In this document: in pieces, positions 51,852 to 58,569 of the stretch
How the letters are laid out: every line of letters starts with the position of its first letter
Position numbering within the stretch: position 1 is the stretch's first letter
NCBI GenBank assembly: GCA_009823395.1
Contig: CM020501.1
Coordinates: forward strand, 7,210,861-7,274,860
Source: Thamnaconus septentrionalis
Lineage: Eukaryota; Chordata; Actinopteri; Tetraodontiformes; Monacanthidae
Length of the DNA stretch: 64,000 nucleotides
Direction of reading: 5' to 3'
Position numbers and translations under genes: made by a program
Notes under the pieces: model-generated
Told to the model about the DNA's origin: nothing
Database searches by the model: none
Seen by the model: the letters and a program-made list of their open reading frames with translations, nothing else

Positions 51852-54800
51852 CTCAGAGAGTTTGTTATTTCAGGAGAGTCTAGCAAACTGGTAGCCCTTC
51901 ATATCATCTCAGGATCCATGAAGTGGCACTCAGTGCCAATAAAGTTGGTGACCTCTGATTTAAAGACAGCAGTAGCAGTACTTTAGTCTTAGTATTAGTG
52001 GTGGTACTGCATGCAATGGCAAAATCACTTCAAAGAGATAAAAATATAAAACAAGCTTAGGTAGGCTGTTTTAAGAGACTTAAAGGCACCACTTATCAGA
52101 AAACAAACACGCCAGACTGCAGAGGTGATAATGGCAGATACACTGTGTGACTAATACTTTGTCCAAATGCCTCAGAACCTGTATCACGAGCAAAGTACTG
52201 GCATAAACACAGTGGCTCTCAAGGTGATACTGCCATTACTCACACTGTGTTGCTCATTTTTTCACTCTTTCAAACCAACATCTGGCTTTGGCATGACTGG
52301 CTAACTAAACTGGATTTTCATGGATGTTTCTGAAAGGTCTGACTTCAGGAAGGCACTGCTTTAAGCTATATTTTCAAGAGCAGGAGGGGGAAACAGCAAT
52401 GCCACTGAAATCCCGTCAATCACTATGTCAGTAACAAGCATCGAAAAACAAACAGTAAGTTTCCCTTCACATTCAAGAGGTCAAAGGTTCAAGAATGTGA
52501 ATTGAGGAGGCACAATGTCAGTGGCGCTGTAGACTAGGAGCAGCACACAGGAAGCAGCAGACACCTGCCTTTATCACTAGTGTAAGCTTCATAGCTTCAT
52601 TTTACTCCAGTGATTCATGTTCCACTTTACTAGTTAGTACATAACAACTGCTATGAAGACGTTCTTCTGCCCTTAAAAACGCACACACACGCGCGCAAAG
52701 GTTTGCAGTAAACACACAATAGCCCTATCAACCCTGTTTGCACAACAGGCACTTCCAATATTGTCTACTGTAAACATCTAAATTTCCTGCCGACTTATGG
52801 CAGCAACGCTGTTATGCTCCCGGCAGCCAGGCGTTACATCGAACAGCAGCAGAACTCGTGTTGATCCGGCGAGTTATTATGCCAGCTCAATTATTAAAGA
52901 CGATTTATCCAAATTAATGGCGACCACATACGTCAACAATGAGTACAGAACGCGTTGTCAGGCGTGTTGCGACCGTCTCATTAAAGACGTACACAGGAAC
53001 AATAAAAACAAAAAAACAAAAGTTGGCTCTCAACAGGTCGCATATATTTAACAACATTGTACATTAATGCTCGCCAAAGTACCGGCGGCGGGCGGCTCAC
53101 GTTAGCCAACGTGAACTTCCCATTTAGCACGACACAAAACCCGAGCGACAAGGTTTCCCCAACTTGAAGCTAACTCACATCTTTCTGCTCCGGTTTGTGC
53201 TCCGGTTTGCTGTGAAACAGGTTGAACCGCTGGAGTCGCGCTTTCATCCCATTCGCCATAAACTTCTCAAAACAAGGTCTTGGTTTTTGACACCACGAAA
53301 CTCGTCTCAGACGGTGTGGGGACACTTGAATATCATTTCGCTGGAAAGTTAATTTTCCTCCCTAACGACGAGAATCCTGTGGCGAAGTCAAGTTGGGAAA
53401 CTTCGGACGAAGTCTGAAATTTCAAAATAAAAACTACTTTCAAGCTCCACGGAGTACTCGTCGCTTCCTGCGATGTTTTTACTTTTATTTTGAAGACACA
53501 ATCGAGAGTGTTCCTGCCTTGTTCTAGCTGCCTTTAGCGGTTAATCCCACTAATACATTGGGAGAAAGGGGTGGCCGCAGTTCCTGTCCCGGTTGACTTA
53601 AACTTTAGGCGGTAGTCTTTCGGGGGCTTTAGACCGTGGCTGATTTAGGGCGAGGCTCTTATCTTCGCAAAGGCAGTTTTAGCATAAACTGAATTTCCTG
53701 TCTGGAGGAAGTGAAGATATAATCAAACAGCATTCCTTCCTGCCCTGGACCTTCACTTGGATCTGTTGTAAATTTGGGATGAAATGACTCGATGCTCTGT
53801 ACGATTTAATGATGGTGATGTCCCGCTCCTTAGATTATTATGGCACTTTTTGTTGTTTTTAGAGTGCCGTGCCTCAGTGCAGTCAGGCACAGTAGATACA
53901 GTTTATCAATTCATAATTTACTGTCACTCTATGGCAGGCACCTTATTGTTCTCTGCCCAATAGTAATATTTTATATGTGTAGAGTTAATTATATTACTTT
54001 TGTCACGTTAAAAACTACAGCATCCTCAAAAACTCCTTTGTTTGCATTATTCCCAAATCCAACGTTTTTTAATGAGAAATAATGCATTGATGGTTTGAAA
54101 ATGTCATTAGTTCATTAAAATTGTTCAAGGTGTGACTAAAGCAATTCAATGTTCATAACAGTGAAATACAAGATGTGATGTCAAACATAACTTTACCACA
54201 AACTTGGGGAACGTATTTCACTACTTTTGCGACATCTAGTGGTAAATATTATGCATCTAACGAAAAAACTGATGATGCGTTGCATTTTTTTTTTATTTCA
54301 TCTAATTTTTCGGTCAAACATAGGTCAAATAACTGACTTGTGTTCCAGTTTGTCACAAAGACTAATGTTAGATGCATTTATATCTGCTTGAGTTAAAGCA
54401 TTTTTTAACATCAACATTTTCTATCTAGTATGATGGAGTTAAAGTAATAAACTCTATTGGCAGCAAACAACACTGCACATGTTTGTGACTTATGTCTCTA
54501 TCTGCTGATTTTTAGTTTGCCTGTTTTTGATAACGCTATTAGAATTCTAATTTGTAAATGAGAACATTTCCATTCTGGGAAAAACAAAACTGTACTATAA
54601 TAAATAGTGAAAGAAGAGGGAATGAGAATCAAGAACCTGAGAATCACATTTCTCAGATTTGCCAACTGTAAGCTTTACAAAATGCTCATTAATGCAGTTC
54701 TGGTACAAAGTTGTTTCAGCAAAGGTTACTTGAAACTGGCAGCTCTTAACGCAGCATTTTCCATGCGGGACATATAAACCTCGTCTCTGTGGGTTTGAAG

Positions 54801-56909
54801 ATTTATTCTGATGAAACAGCGATAATCAAATGGTCCGCGATCATGCTTGCTGCCACCTCCCCCGCTCCAAAGCAATGCAGTGTGATTGAGCAGCGTCTGA
54901 GCCTCCTGGCTCAAGCGTATTAGGGAGGCAGAGCAACAGGTGGTCGAGCTGACATCACCATCACATACTTGAAAGGGCGCTAGAACAACACATACACACA
55001 CAGAGAGACACACTCACATACACACACACACAAAATAAACACATCCCTGCACGACATGACATAAACACACTCCAGGGTAGATGCTGAGTTACGGGAAGTG
55101 GTTGCTATGGCAGCATGACCCGACTTCACACTGTGATGGACGAGTGTATGAACTGGAGGAACATAAAACTAATGACTGCACAATGAATAAATTAATTAAT
55201 AACACATACTGTTCTTTACACATCCAGACATTTTGAGTGTAATTTGAATCAAATGCAAGTCAGTACGATTGTTTCTACAGAAGGCTGCTTCACACAGTGC
55301 AAGCTGACTCAAAGCCTCTGCAGGTAGTTATGTGAGCAACGGTGTGTGGGTAGGTTCTCTGTGGGAGGCAGGAAAAAGCTAAATCCGGGTTAAGCTTACA
55401 TTAATTATCCATCTCCTCACGCCAAATGTCTTTCAAAAGGATTTGGTATGCCGGGCGCGGTGCCCAACATTAGACGGCATTTCATATCCAAATATCTCTG
55501 GCCCGAATCAAACACCAGCTGCAACTTTTACACTCCCTGGAGGCTGCTGCTGCTGCTGCTGCTGGCAGACACGAAATCTAAGGCAGAGTTGACATGGCCT
55601 GGAGGTCAAGAGTGTTTTGGTCAACGAAGCGCAGACATGAATGGATTTTATGATTTAAGGTCGTCCATAGAAGAGAGTGAGCACTGTGTGCACAGTGTAC
55701 CAAAGTAGAGAATCTCACTGTCCATATAAAAATAGCAATACGTTTGTGATTTTGTCATTAAAGGACTCGGTTAAGTCTGGCAGTGCCCTATGTTGTGGAA
55801 AGATAATGAAATAAACAAAGTATATAAACTATAGGCAGCAATAAATGTGAAAGTTGAACAACAATTTCAGGCAACATAATTTTCCAATTGGCTATTGCTT
55901 GTTTGGCTGACTATACATTGCTGTGAATGACCTACATTACTTGGAACTTCACTTCAGTGACTGCAGCTAATCTGCTGTGCTCTTGGGGGACTCATAAAAA
56001 TAACTGAACAAATATGACTTGGCTTAAAGTTTTACAACAAATGTCTAGGTTTTGATCTATTCTCTATTCTTCTTAAAGGAATGATTGTAACATTATTATA
56101 TTATAATAAAGTTGACAAACCTCTCATATGTATTTGAGTAATATTTCATGACTTAGGATTAGAAGCAATAGCGTTTGTAGGCCGTTTTGTTCTTGCTTTC
56201 TTATAAAACAATACTTATCAGTATCGCCGGTTTATCAGTCCTTGTGAAAAGCTTGGGCTGATATACCACATTCCTCACTCAGGCGTATGTACACACTCAC
56301 CTTGGTGCTGTCCTGACAGCGGAATACATAACAGCCACAGTGTGACGAGTCTTTGACCAGGCAGCCAAAGCTGCTGGGCTCCTGGCTGTTGTGAATGAGT
56401 TTGGTCACCTGGTGAGGACGACACTGAAACATCTCCCTGTGGGTCAAAGGGTCCCAGACGTCGGCCTCCTCCAGAACGGACACGCACCGTACGGACGAAG
56501 CCGACACGCACAGAAATACAGTCAGATTTGTGGAGGACGTGTCCAGGCGTCCACCGCTGGGCTCGCTGCCCTCCAACGCAGCACCCGGGTCACGTTCTGA
56601 GGGCTGTGAGTGGCTGATCTCTGCCACCACCCAGGGCAGCATGGCCATGGTGGTCAGGTGGTGGACCGGCAGAGAGCCCGTCAACGTCAGCTTGTATCGG
56701 ACCTCCTCCAGTTCTTCCTCCAACTTTTCCCTCCACGTTCCGACGTTCTTCCTCAACGAGGGTTTTTTACTGAGACCCTGTGATTTTAGATGAACGGGCG
56801 AGGAAGCTGACTGTCGGTTGAACATGGTGAGAGGAGTGGGTTTTTCAGAGGTTCCCAGTCTTGGAGCTTGATCTCCTCTGGGCTTTACTTCAAAGTAGAG
56901 TCCCTCCAT
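17313..56909 (-). CDS. tbc1d1: TBC1 domain family member 1 (Rab GTPase-activating protein), whole coding span
   Basis: Multi-exon gene for TBC1D1, a Rab-GAP that holds GLUT4-type vesicles inside the cell until it is phosphorylated by Akt or AMPK and bound by 14-3-3. The model has 22 coding exons whose lengths and phases all agree, giving 1394 residues with both cassette exons (human short form is 1168). Order: long N-terminal extension; PTB1 (about 73-225); PTB2 (about 267-500); Akt site RRRAST (Thr711); two cassette exons (759-834); conserved [32 protein letters not shown] helix; TBC domain (about 1001-1220); C-terminal coiled coil. Both catalytic fingers are intact: IxxDxxR (Arg1055) and YCQ (Gln1092). 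TBC1D4 is the close paralogue, but [16 protein letters not shown], the [11 protein letters not shown] stretch and the pgm2 neighbour favour TBC1D1. Confidence 0.95.
17673..17849 (-). CDS. tbc1d1: tbc1d1 exon 22, coiled coil
   Basis: 59 codons, phase 0 at both ends, CAG acceptor and GTAACA donor. It contains [20 protein letters not shown] and [13 protein letters not shown], a strongly conserved C-terminal coiled coil of TBC1D1/TBC1D4. Confidence 0.95.
18144..18184. repeat. Perfect 16-bp inverted repeat, 9-base loop
   Basis: CCTTTACAAGCTGGTT at 18144-18159 and its exact complement at 18169-18184, in the intron between exons 22 and 21. It would fold into a stable stem. It may be part of a palindromic element, but no outer ends were recognised. 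Confidence 0.9.
19573..19861. mobile_element. hAT-type MITE, 289 bp
   Basis: Ends CAGGCATGGACAAACC and, inverted, CAGAGGTGGGCAAACTT. The flanking 8-mers TTCTCAGC and TTCTAAGA match at 6 of 8 positions, consistent with an aged hAT target duplication. No coding capacity. Confidence 0.7.
19870..20186. mobile_element. Second hAT-type MITE abutting the first
   Basis: Left end CAGTGGTTCTCAAC; inverted right end CAGAACAACGTTTCTCAACTGG. It starts immediately after the 8-base flank of the element at 19573-19861. No target duplication is visible. A G-run (20119-20129) lies inside. Confidence 0.65.
20970..21139 (-). CDS. tbc1d1: tbc1d1 exon 21, end of TBC domain
   Basis: 170 nt, entering in phase 1 and leaving in phase 0. 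It encodes [20 protein letters not shown], then [19 protein letters not shown] and [12 protein letters not shown], nearly identical to human TBC1D1. Donor GTTAGA, acceptor CTCAG. Confidence 0.96.
22019..22389. mobile_element. mariner-type MITE, 371 bp
   Basis: TA-flanked. Left end CAGGTACTACCTGAAAAATT; inverted right end CAGGTACTACCCAGAAAATT, followed on both arms by GAATATC-like sequence. Long AT-rich arms and no transposase frame. This is a familiar fish Tc1/mariner non-autonomous type. Confidence 0.85.
22780..22939 (-). CDS. tbc1d1: tbc1d1 exon 20, TBC domain
   Basis: 160 nt, phase 0 in and phase 1 out. It encodes [18 protein letters not shown], then [20 protein letters not shown] and PLGFVARVF, an almost invariant TBC-domain segment. 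Donor GTAAGT. A (CA)n tract lies only about 10 bases past the donor. Confidence 0.97.
23585..23948. repeat. GTGCTGG minisatellite in intron 19
   Basis: About 360 bp of imperfect 10-12-base units alternating GTGCTGGGGTG and GTGCTGGTTTA. It starts about 85 bases past the donor of exon 19. On the minus strand the frame from exon 19 stays open through it and would encode a His/Ser/Thr/Pro-rich tail if the intron were retained. Confidence 0.9.
24032..24175 (-). CDS. tbc1d1: tbc1d1 exon 19, TBC domain with glutamine finger
   Basis: 48 codons, phase 0 at both ends. It starts [20 protein letters not shown], carrying the YxQ catalytic motif (Gln1092 in the model), and ends [13 protein letters not shown]. 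Donor GTAAAG, acceptor CTGCAG preceded by CTG repeats. Confidence 0.97.
24282..24382 (-). CDS. tbc1d1: tbc1d1 exon 18, TBC domain with arginine finger
   Basis: 101 nt. It begins by completing the Gly of IDLG and then reads [20 protein letters not shown]. The first Arg (1055 in the model) completes the IxxDxxR catalytic motif begun in exon 17. Acceptor TTTCAG is not near here; the acceptor used is the AG at 24383-24384. Donor GTATCG is weak at its last positions. Confidence 0.96.
26290..26355. repeat. (TA)n microsatellite
   Basis: TA-dinucleotide run with a single CG and CA interruption, directly next to the truncated head of the SINE-like repeat. Confidence 0.93.
26355..26700 (+). repeat. 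tRNA-headed SINE-like repeat, copy 2
   Basis: It contains a perfect pol III B box GGTTCGATTCC at about 26382, the long body TTTCTGTGTGGAGTTTGCAT ... CCTGCGATGAACTGGCGACT ... CAGCTGGGATAGGCTCCAGC, and a short (GAAT)n tail near 26688-26698. The tRNA-like head upstream of the B box is replaced by the (TA)n tract. Confidence 0.8.
27190..27262. mobile_element. hAT-type end fragment
   Basis: Its sequence GGGCCGCATATGGCCCCCGGGCC then ATAGTTTGCCCACACCTG is the characteristic hAT terminal region (inverted CAGGTGTGGGCAAACTAT). The partner end was not found. Confidence 0.55.
27880..28148 (+). repeat. tRNA-headed SINE-like repeat, copy 3 (5'-truncated)
   Basis: Begins at the CTGTGTGGGTTCTCTCCGGG part of the body, runs through CCTGCGATGAACTGCCGACT, and ends in a (GGAT)n tail at 28105-28148. 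It sits about 100 bases downstream of exon 17 on the transcribed strand. Confidence 0.8.
28247..28405 (-). CDS. tbc1d1: tbc1d1 exon 17, start of TBC domain
   Basis: 159 nt, phase 1 at both ends. It encodes [20 protein letters not shown] and [20 protein letters not shown], whose end is the first half of the IxxDxxR finger. Acceptor GGCAG, donor GTAATT. Confidence 0.96.
28673..28952. mobile_element. DNA-transposon MITE, about 280 bp
   Basis: Left end AAAGGTCCAGTGTGTAA; inverted right end AAAGGTTCAGTTTGTTAA then TTTGGCTTGATTTATGATTT. An inner region with AGGTGGCC and CAACTGGGAGCAAGACCCTT is shared with 26150-26820. The superfamily was not assigned because target-duplication length is ambiguous. 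Confidence 0.7.
29358..29519 (-). CDS. tbc1d1: tbc1d1 exon 16
   Basis: 162 nt, phase 1 at both ends. It encodes [20 protein letters not shown], then [20 protein letters not shown] and a HAAVAQ end, matching human residues just before the TBC domain. GC-rich codon usage. Acceptor GCGCAG, donor GTACAC. Confidence 0.95.
29783..29804. repeat. 22-bp inverted match, left partner
   Basis: Exact reverse complement of 32006-32027 (core GACAGGCATAGGTAATGCCA). It could be one end of a 2.2-kb element or part of two oppositely inserted copies. Confidence 0.85.
29990..30012. repeat. Short palindrome GCGTGACTCG/CGAGTCACGC
   Basis: Ten-base arms with a 2-base centre, inside a region (29930-30190) with repeated CGTGACAGTGTGATTT blocks (about 30055 and 30160). 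Probably the interior of an old transposon. Confidence 0.7.
31750..31805. repeat. (TG)n microsatellite
   Basis: Pure TG run of about 56 bp. Confidence 0.97.
32006..32027. repeat. 22-bp inverted match, right partner
   Basis: Exact reverse complement of 29783-29804. It is preceded by a T-run and followed by TTTTTTGCCAGTTTGCCAGT. Confidence 0.85.
32475..32675 (-). CDS. tbc1d1: tbc1d1 exon 15, helical linker
   Basis: 201 nt, phase 1 at both ends. A poorly conserved start with Gly/Val/Ser is followed by [20 protein letters not shown] and [11 protein letters not shown], the well-conserved helix upstream of the TBC domain. Donor GTGAGT, acceptor TTTTTCAG. Confidence 0.95.
35348..35412. repeat. (CA)n microsatellite
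   Basis: Pure CA run of about 65 bp. Confidence 0.97.
36400..36533 (-). CDS. tbc1d1: tbc1d1 exon 14
   Basis: 134 nt, entering in phase 2 and leaving in phase 1. It contains [16 protein letters not shown], diagnostic of TBC1D1/TBC1D4, in the linker proposed to bind calmodulin. Its first base completes either a Lys codon (direct from exon 11, as in human PHERKD) or an Arg codon (from a cassette exon). Confidence 0.95.
36605..36633. repeat. (TCTA)n microsatellite
   Basis: About seven tetranucleotide units in intron 13. Confidence 0.9.
36689..36802 (-). CDS. tbc1d1: tbc1d1 exon 13, predicted cassette exon
   Basis: 114 nt, phase 2 at both ends, acceptor CATCTCAG and donor GTACAT. The open frame reads [20 protein letters not shown], then [17 protein letters not shown]. 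The Ser-rich, SFLK-like and acidic ENESSE features recall the alternatively spliced Ser-rich segment of TBC1D4. It can be skipped without a frame change, so it probably defines a long (muscle-type) isoform. Not proven without transcripts. Confidence 0.75.
37060..37173 (-). CDS. tbc1d1: tbc1d1 exon 12, predicted cassette exon
   Basis: 114 nt, phase 2 at both ends, acceptor TTTTTCAG and donor GTGAGA. It encodes a Pro/Ser-rich segment, [20 protein letters not shown], ending ATRPNKR. I recall no human counterpart. Support is the intact frame, splice sites and equal phase with exon 13. Confidence 0.6.
37619..37879 (-). CDS. tbc1d1: tbc1d1 exon 11, Akt/14-3-3 phosphosite
   Basis: 261 nt, phase 2 at both ends. 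It contains [13 protein letters not shown] at about 37750-37782, equivalent to human RRRANT with Thr596; here it is Thr711, codon 37762-37764. It ends [16 protein letters not shown], matching human RHYSVSTETPH-type sequence. The RxRxxT Akt consensus is intact. Donor GTAAGA. Confidence 0.96.
38219..38367 (-). CDS. tbc1d1: tbc1d1 exon 10, Ser-rich linker
   Basis: 149 nt, phase 0 in and phase 2 out. It reads [20 protein letters not shown], then a Cys/Ser/Pro-rich part. Low similarity to human except for position and Ser content. The acceptor follows CAACAACAACA-type sequence (TTGTTGTTGCAG); donor GTGAGC. Confidence 0.9.
38613..38738 (-). CDS. tbc1d1: tbc1d1 exon 9
   Basis: 42 codons, phase 0. 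The variable start is followed by [20 protein letters not shown], matching human [15 protein letters not shown]. Acceptor TGTAG is atypical in lacking a long pyrimidine tract; donor GTAATG. Confidence 0.94.
39647..39763 (-). CDS. tbc1d1: tbc1d1 exon 8
   Basis: 39 codons, phase 0. It reads [20 protein letters not shown], then [13 protein letters not shown], aligning with the human ENELIISFLRCLYEEKQKEHIHIG region. Donor GTAACC. Confidence 0.95.
39893..39972. repeat. Degraded dispersed repeat
   Basis: (AAATTC)n followed by TTTATTTCTGTAGCCCTTTA and CCAAAGTGCTTTACAA, a motif common to dispersed repeats in many fish. Too short to assign a family. Confidence 0.5.
40437..40528 (-). CDS. tbc1d1: tbc1d1 exon 7
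   Basis: 92 nt, entering in phase 1 and leaving in phase 0. It reads [20 protein letters not shown], then [10 protein letters not shown]. The donor AAG/GTTGTG is poor (GT, then TGTG), but it is the only one that joins exon 8 in frame at the position expected from human TBC1D1. Confidence 0.9.
40822..40954 (-). CDS. tbc1d1: tbc1d1 exon 6, end of PTB2
   Basis: 133 nt, phase 0 in and phase 1 out. It reads [20 protein letters not shown], then [14 protein letters not shown], which matches human closely. Donor GTATTA. Confidence 0.96.
41342..42120 (+). mobile_element. PIF/Harbinger-type transposon, decayed
   Basis: Ends AGGTCCTTGCACAC and, inverted, AGGTCCTTTCACTC. The flanking trinucleotides TTA and TCA are near the TTA/TAA target typical of Harbinger. 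The interior at 41746-41976 keeps a fragment [20 protein letters not shown], like the FRMSxxxFxxLLxxxxPxI start of Harbinger nucleases. Stops and truncation remove the catalytic part. Confidence 0.7.
42251..42355 (-). CDS. tbc1d1: tbc1d1 exon 5, PTB2
   Basis: 35 codons, phase 0. It reads [20 protein letters not shown], then [15 protein letters not shown], almost the human sequence. Acceptor TCCTCAG, donor GTGAGT. Confidence 0.97.
42454..42543 (-). CDS. tbc1d1: tbc1d1 exon 4, PTB2
   Basis: 30 codons, phase 0. It reads [20 protein letters not shown], then [10 protein letters not shown]. The ISFCSQ ending is TBC1D1-like (TBC1D4 has ISSCSQ). Donor GTAGGA. Confidence 0.97.
43401..44066. mobile_element. 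Long-TIR DNA element, about 665 bp
   Basis: Left arm AATTCCAATTCCTCCTTAAC then CCTCAATCTCAACCCTC. The inverted right arm repeats CCAATTCCAATTCCTCCCTT then AACTCTCAATCTCAACCCTC, so the arms share about 50 bases. The arms carry iterated CCCTCAATCTCAA. The interior has no intact frame. Superfamily and exact ends are not fixed. Confidence 0.75.
44234..44349. mobile_element. hAT-type MITE, 116 bp
   Basis: Ends TAGGGATG and inverted TAGGGAT, flanked by ATTACTAC and ATTACTAT (7 of 8 identical), an 8-bp target duplication. The inner GATGCACCGATAC is a common fish hAT-MITE motif. It ends only 41 bases from the exon 3 donor. Confidence 0.8.
44399..44992 (-). CDS. tbc1d1: tbc1d1 exon 3, PTB1 end, PTB2 start, AMPK-type site
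   Basis: 198 codons, phase 0. It starts [14 protein letters not shown] (PTB1 end), then an Ala/Ser-rich insert, then [20 protein letters not shown] and [10 protein letters not shown] (PTB2 start). It next has a Gly-rich linker and [16 protein letters not shown], and ends ENRTMLFT. Ser356 (codon 44534-44536) aligns with human Ser237 and fits the AMPK consensus (Leu at -5, Lys at -4/-3, Leu at +4) with Pro at +2 for 14-3-3. GC-rich. Confidence 0.95.
46514..46963. mobile_element. hAT-type MITE, 450 bp
   Basis: Ends TAGGGATGTTAACAATTAAT and, inverted, TAGGGATGCAAGTTATCTAT. Flanking 8-mers TGAGACAG and TTAGACAG match at 7 of 8. AT-rich interior with many ATTAATCGATTA-like palindromes. Confidence 0.8.
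47500..47595. repeat. (CA)n microsatellite
   Basis: About 95 bp of CA with a GCATGCACG interruption near its start. It generates spurious THTH and CVCV frames. Confidence 0.97.
48240..48314 (+). mobile_element. LINE 3' tail with (ATT)n
   Basis: CTTGTAAAGTGTCTGAGTTT, then GAAAAGCACTATGCAAATAA and (ATT)n, a 3' end typical of fish CR1/L2-clade LINEs with microsatellite tails. The body upstream (47750-48240) has no recognisable reverse transcriptase. Confidence 0.55.
51613..51957. mobile_element. hAT-type MITE with perfect 8-bp target duplication, 345 bp
   Basis: Ends CAGGGGTGACCAACGTGG and, inverted, CAGAGGTCACCAACTTT. Flanked on both sides by the identical 8-mer ATTTAAAG (51605-51612 and 51958-51965), diagnostic of hAT. 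A (TAA)n microsatellite (about 51768-51846) has expanded inside it. Confidence 0.92.
53179..53259 (-). CDS. tbc1d1: tbc1d1 alternative first coding exon 1b (predicted)
   Basis: ATG at 53259 opens a 27-codon frame beginning [20 protein letters not shown], ending at a GTGAGT donor in phase 0, the phase needed to join exon 3 (VPEII). Flanking sequence at 53070-53600 is GC-richer than the surrounding intron. A protein starting here would lack exon 2, that is, nearly all of PTB1. I recall no such published first exon. It could instead be a chance frame; transcript or comparative evidence is needed. Confidence 0.5.
56301..56909 (-). CDS. tbc1d1: tbc1d1 exon 2, start codon and PTB1
   Basis: 203 codons from ATG at 56909. 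The acceptor is at 56935-56936, so 25 bases of 5' UTR precede the ATG (AACTGTTGCC-like context with GCC just before ATG). N-terminal extension [13 protein letters not shown] with a basic [19 protein letters not shown] helix, then [20 protein letters not shown] and [18 protein letters not shown] of PTB1. The extension is about 50 residues longer than I recall for human TBC1D1. Donor GTGAGT. Confidence 0.95.
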
Positions 56910-58002
56910 GGCAACTGTGGGCAGAGGCTACCACCTGGGGAAAAAAAAAAACAACAACCAAAAAAAACAGAAGACATTTAAAGCGGAACAGGAAAACAGG
57001 TGCAGCAGTCGGAACGATGCACAAACTGATTTTAAATGGTTGGATACCACTTTTTAAGGGTCTTGGTCTCGTCTCAGGGGCATTTTTACTGTCTTGTCTC
57101 GGTCTCAGACTGGACGGACTCAGGATTTTTGATCAAGACCGGTCAGGACTCTGCCAACACTCAGCCAATATTCTTACTTTTACCAGAATACTATTTTTAC
57201 ACATGCACCCACCCAAGCACAGAATGTGAGCACTTTCAACACATCTGGTTTTGAAACATCACTCTTGGAAGGAAGCTTTTACTTTTTGTGGGAGGCTCTA
57301 AACAAAGGGCTAAACATTGTTTTCAGAGATCCGTTGAGATTTAGATGATTGATAATGATGATCATTATTATCATCATTTCTGGGCTCCATCTGGGAGGGA
57401 CGCAAAGCAAGAACTTAGCCTGCTGTGCTAGAATGCAGTATTTCTTGAGTTAAATGTTGACAATGGGATTTTATCAAGGTGAAACGACAAGAGCCAATGT
57501 TATAACGGACACAAACACATTGCTGAGCTGGTGAAGAAGACCTTTTGAAGCCTCAAGGACACAGAGCAACTATTTGAGAATGCCATTCAGCCAGCAGAGG
57601 GGCTACAAAGGGGGTCCGCTGCCACTCTTGACACACACACGGGCAACAAAACAACATTGTAAGCAGACACAGTAGGGCAACGTCACAATCTGCGTATTAA
57701 AAAGTAGGTAAGCATCCATGTTGTAAATGGATGGGAGCGGCACGAGGGGTCCAGAATGTGAAATAAGCTGACCTGATCATTTGATAAACGTGAGGTTAAA
57801 TATGATGAAATGAAGCCCGTCTGAGTGACTGACCTTGCAATCCTCTAAATCCTCTTGACGACACCAGCAACGTCACGTTTCATGAGCGCTGAGTCGCTTC
57901 GCACACGCACACACGAGATACCGAGTCGCGCAGAACAGCATGGGTCCAGCGCGTTACCCCTCCAAACAAACGCATCATCACAGTTCCGTTCGGTCAACTT
58001 AC

Positions 58003-58080
58003 CTTTCTCAGGGTATTCTTGTGCTGCGCAGAATGATGTTGTTGCGTGTCCGACTATTTTGTCCACACCCGCCCACACAG
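58003..58080 (-). other. tbc1d1: tbc1d1 5' UTR exon 1 (predicted)
   Basis: Between a TATA box and a consensus donor CTGAGAAAG/GTAAGT at 58003/58002. It contains no ATG in frame with exon 2. The upper boundary is an estimate, 25-30 bases from the TATA box. Confidence 0.65.
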
Positions 58081-58104
58081 AAGGGGATTCACACAGTGGG
58101 TGAG

Positions 58105-58113
58105 TTATATATA
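58105..58113 (-). promoter_or_regulatory. tbc1d1: TATA box, tbc1d1 promoter (predicted)
   Basis: TATATATAA on the minus strand, about 25-30 bases before the inferred start of the leader exon. Flanking sequence is GC-richer than the surroundings. About 450 bases separate it from the pgm2 poly(A) signal. Confidence 0.55.
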
Positions 58114-58563
58114 GCGGAGACGGGGCAGAGCCCCCACAACCCCCATCCGCTCCCTGTCCTATACTCAGATGGGTGCATGACGAGTGCGTGCTGCCTGCAT
58201 GGGCTGCACGGTGATGGATGGATGCAAGTGCGACTCCACGCGACAACACTAATAATAGAAAACTCATCAGTAACAGAGTGTCTATCATGTTTGTATAATG
58301 CAAATGATTATAGTCATTACATTGGAAAAAAAAAATCAACAGCTGCTGACTGCAGTTTTTCTTGAGCGGATCTTTGCACACTTAAAAAGGATGCTGGACC
58401 GAATTTCGGTTTGACGGCGTCACAGAGCTGATAGAACAACGATTTAAAAAAAAAAAAAAAAGAGAGAAAAGAAATCGCCACATGGTAGTGCTCCAAACTA
58501 ACAAAAGAAAATTACATCTTTTTTGCGCCCGATGCCAATACTTAAAAATGTTAACCTTTTTTC

Positions 58564-58569
58564 TTTATT
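58564..58569 (-). terminator. pgm2: Poly(A) signal AATAAA, pgm2 (predicted)
   Basis: AATAAA on the minus strand about 590 bases past the pgm2 stop codon. It is the best candidate before the tbc1d1 promoter. Confidence 0.45.

Larger units (their letters stand above)
45000..53170. other. tbc1d1 intron 2, 3' part: no coding exon seen
   Basis: Apart from the listed mobile elements and microsatellites, this stretch shows no sequence with paired splice sites and family similarity. The plus-strand frame at 52797-53051 is open for 84 codons, but I recognise no domain in it. Confidence 0.5.

Noticed and set aside
52797..53051. 84-codon plus-strand frame beside the alternative first exon
   Set aside because: Looks protein-like in composition, but I recognise no family, and no promoter, splice or poly(A) context supports it.
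57845..58381. 178-codon minus-strand frame across the tbc1d1 promoter
   Set aside because: It spans the TATA box, leader exon and donor, has no family similarity and is not in frame with exon 2 through a splice.
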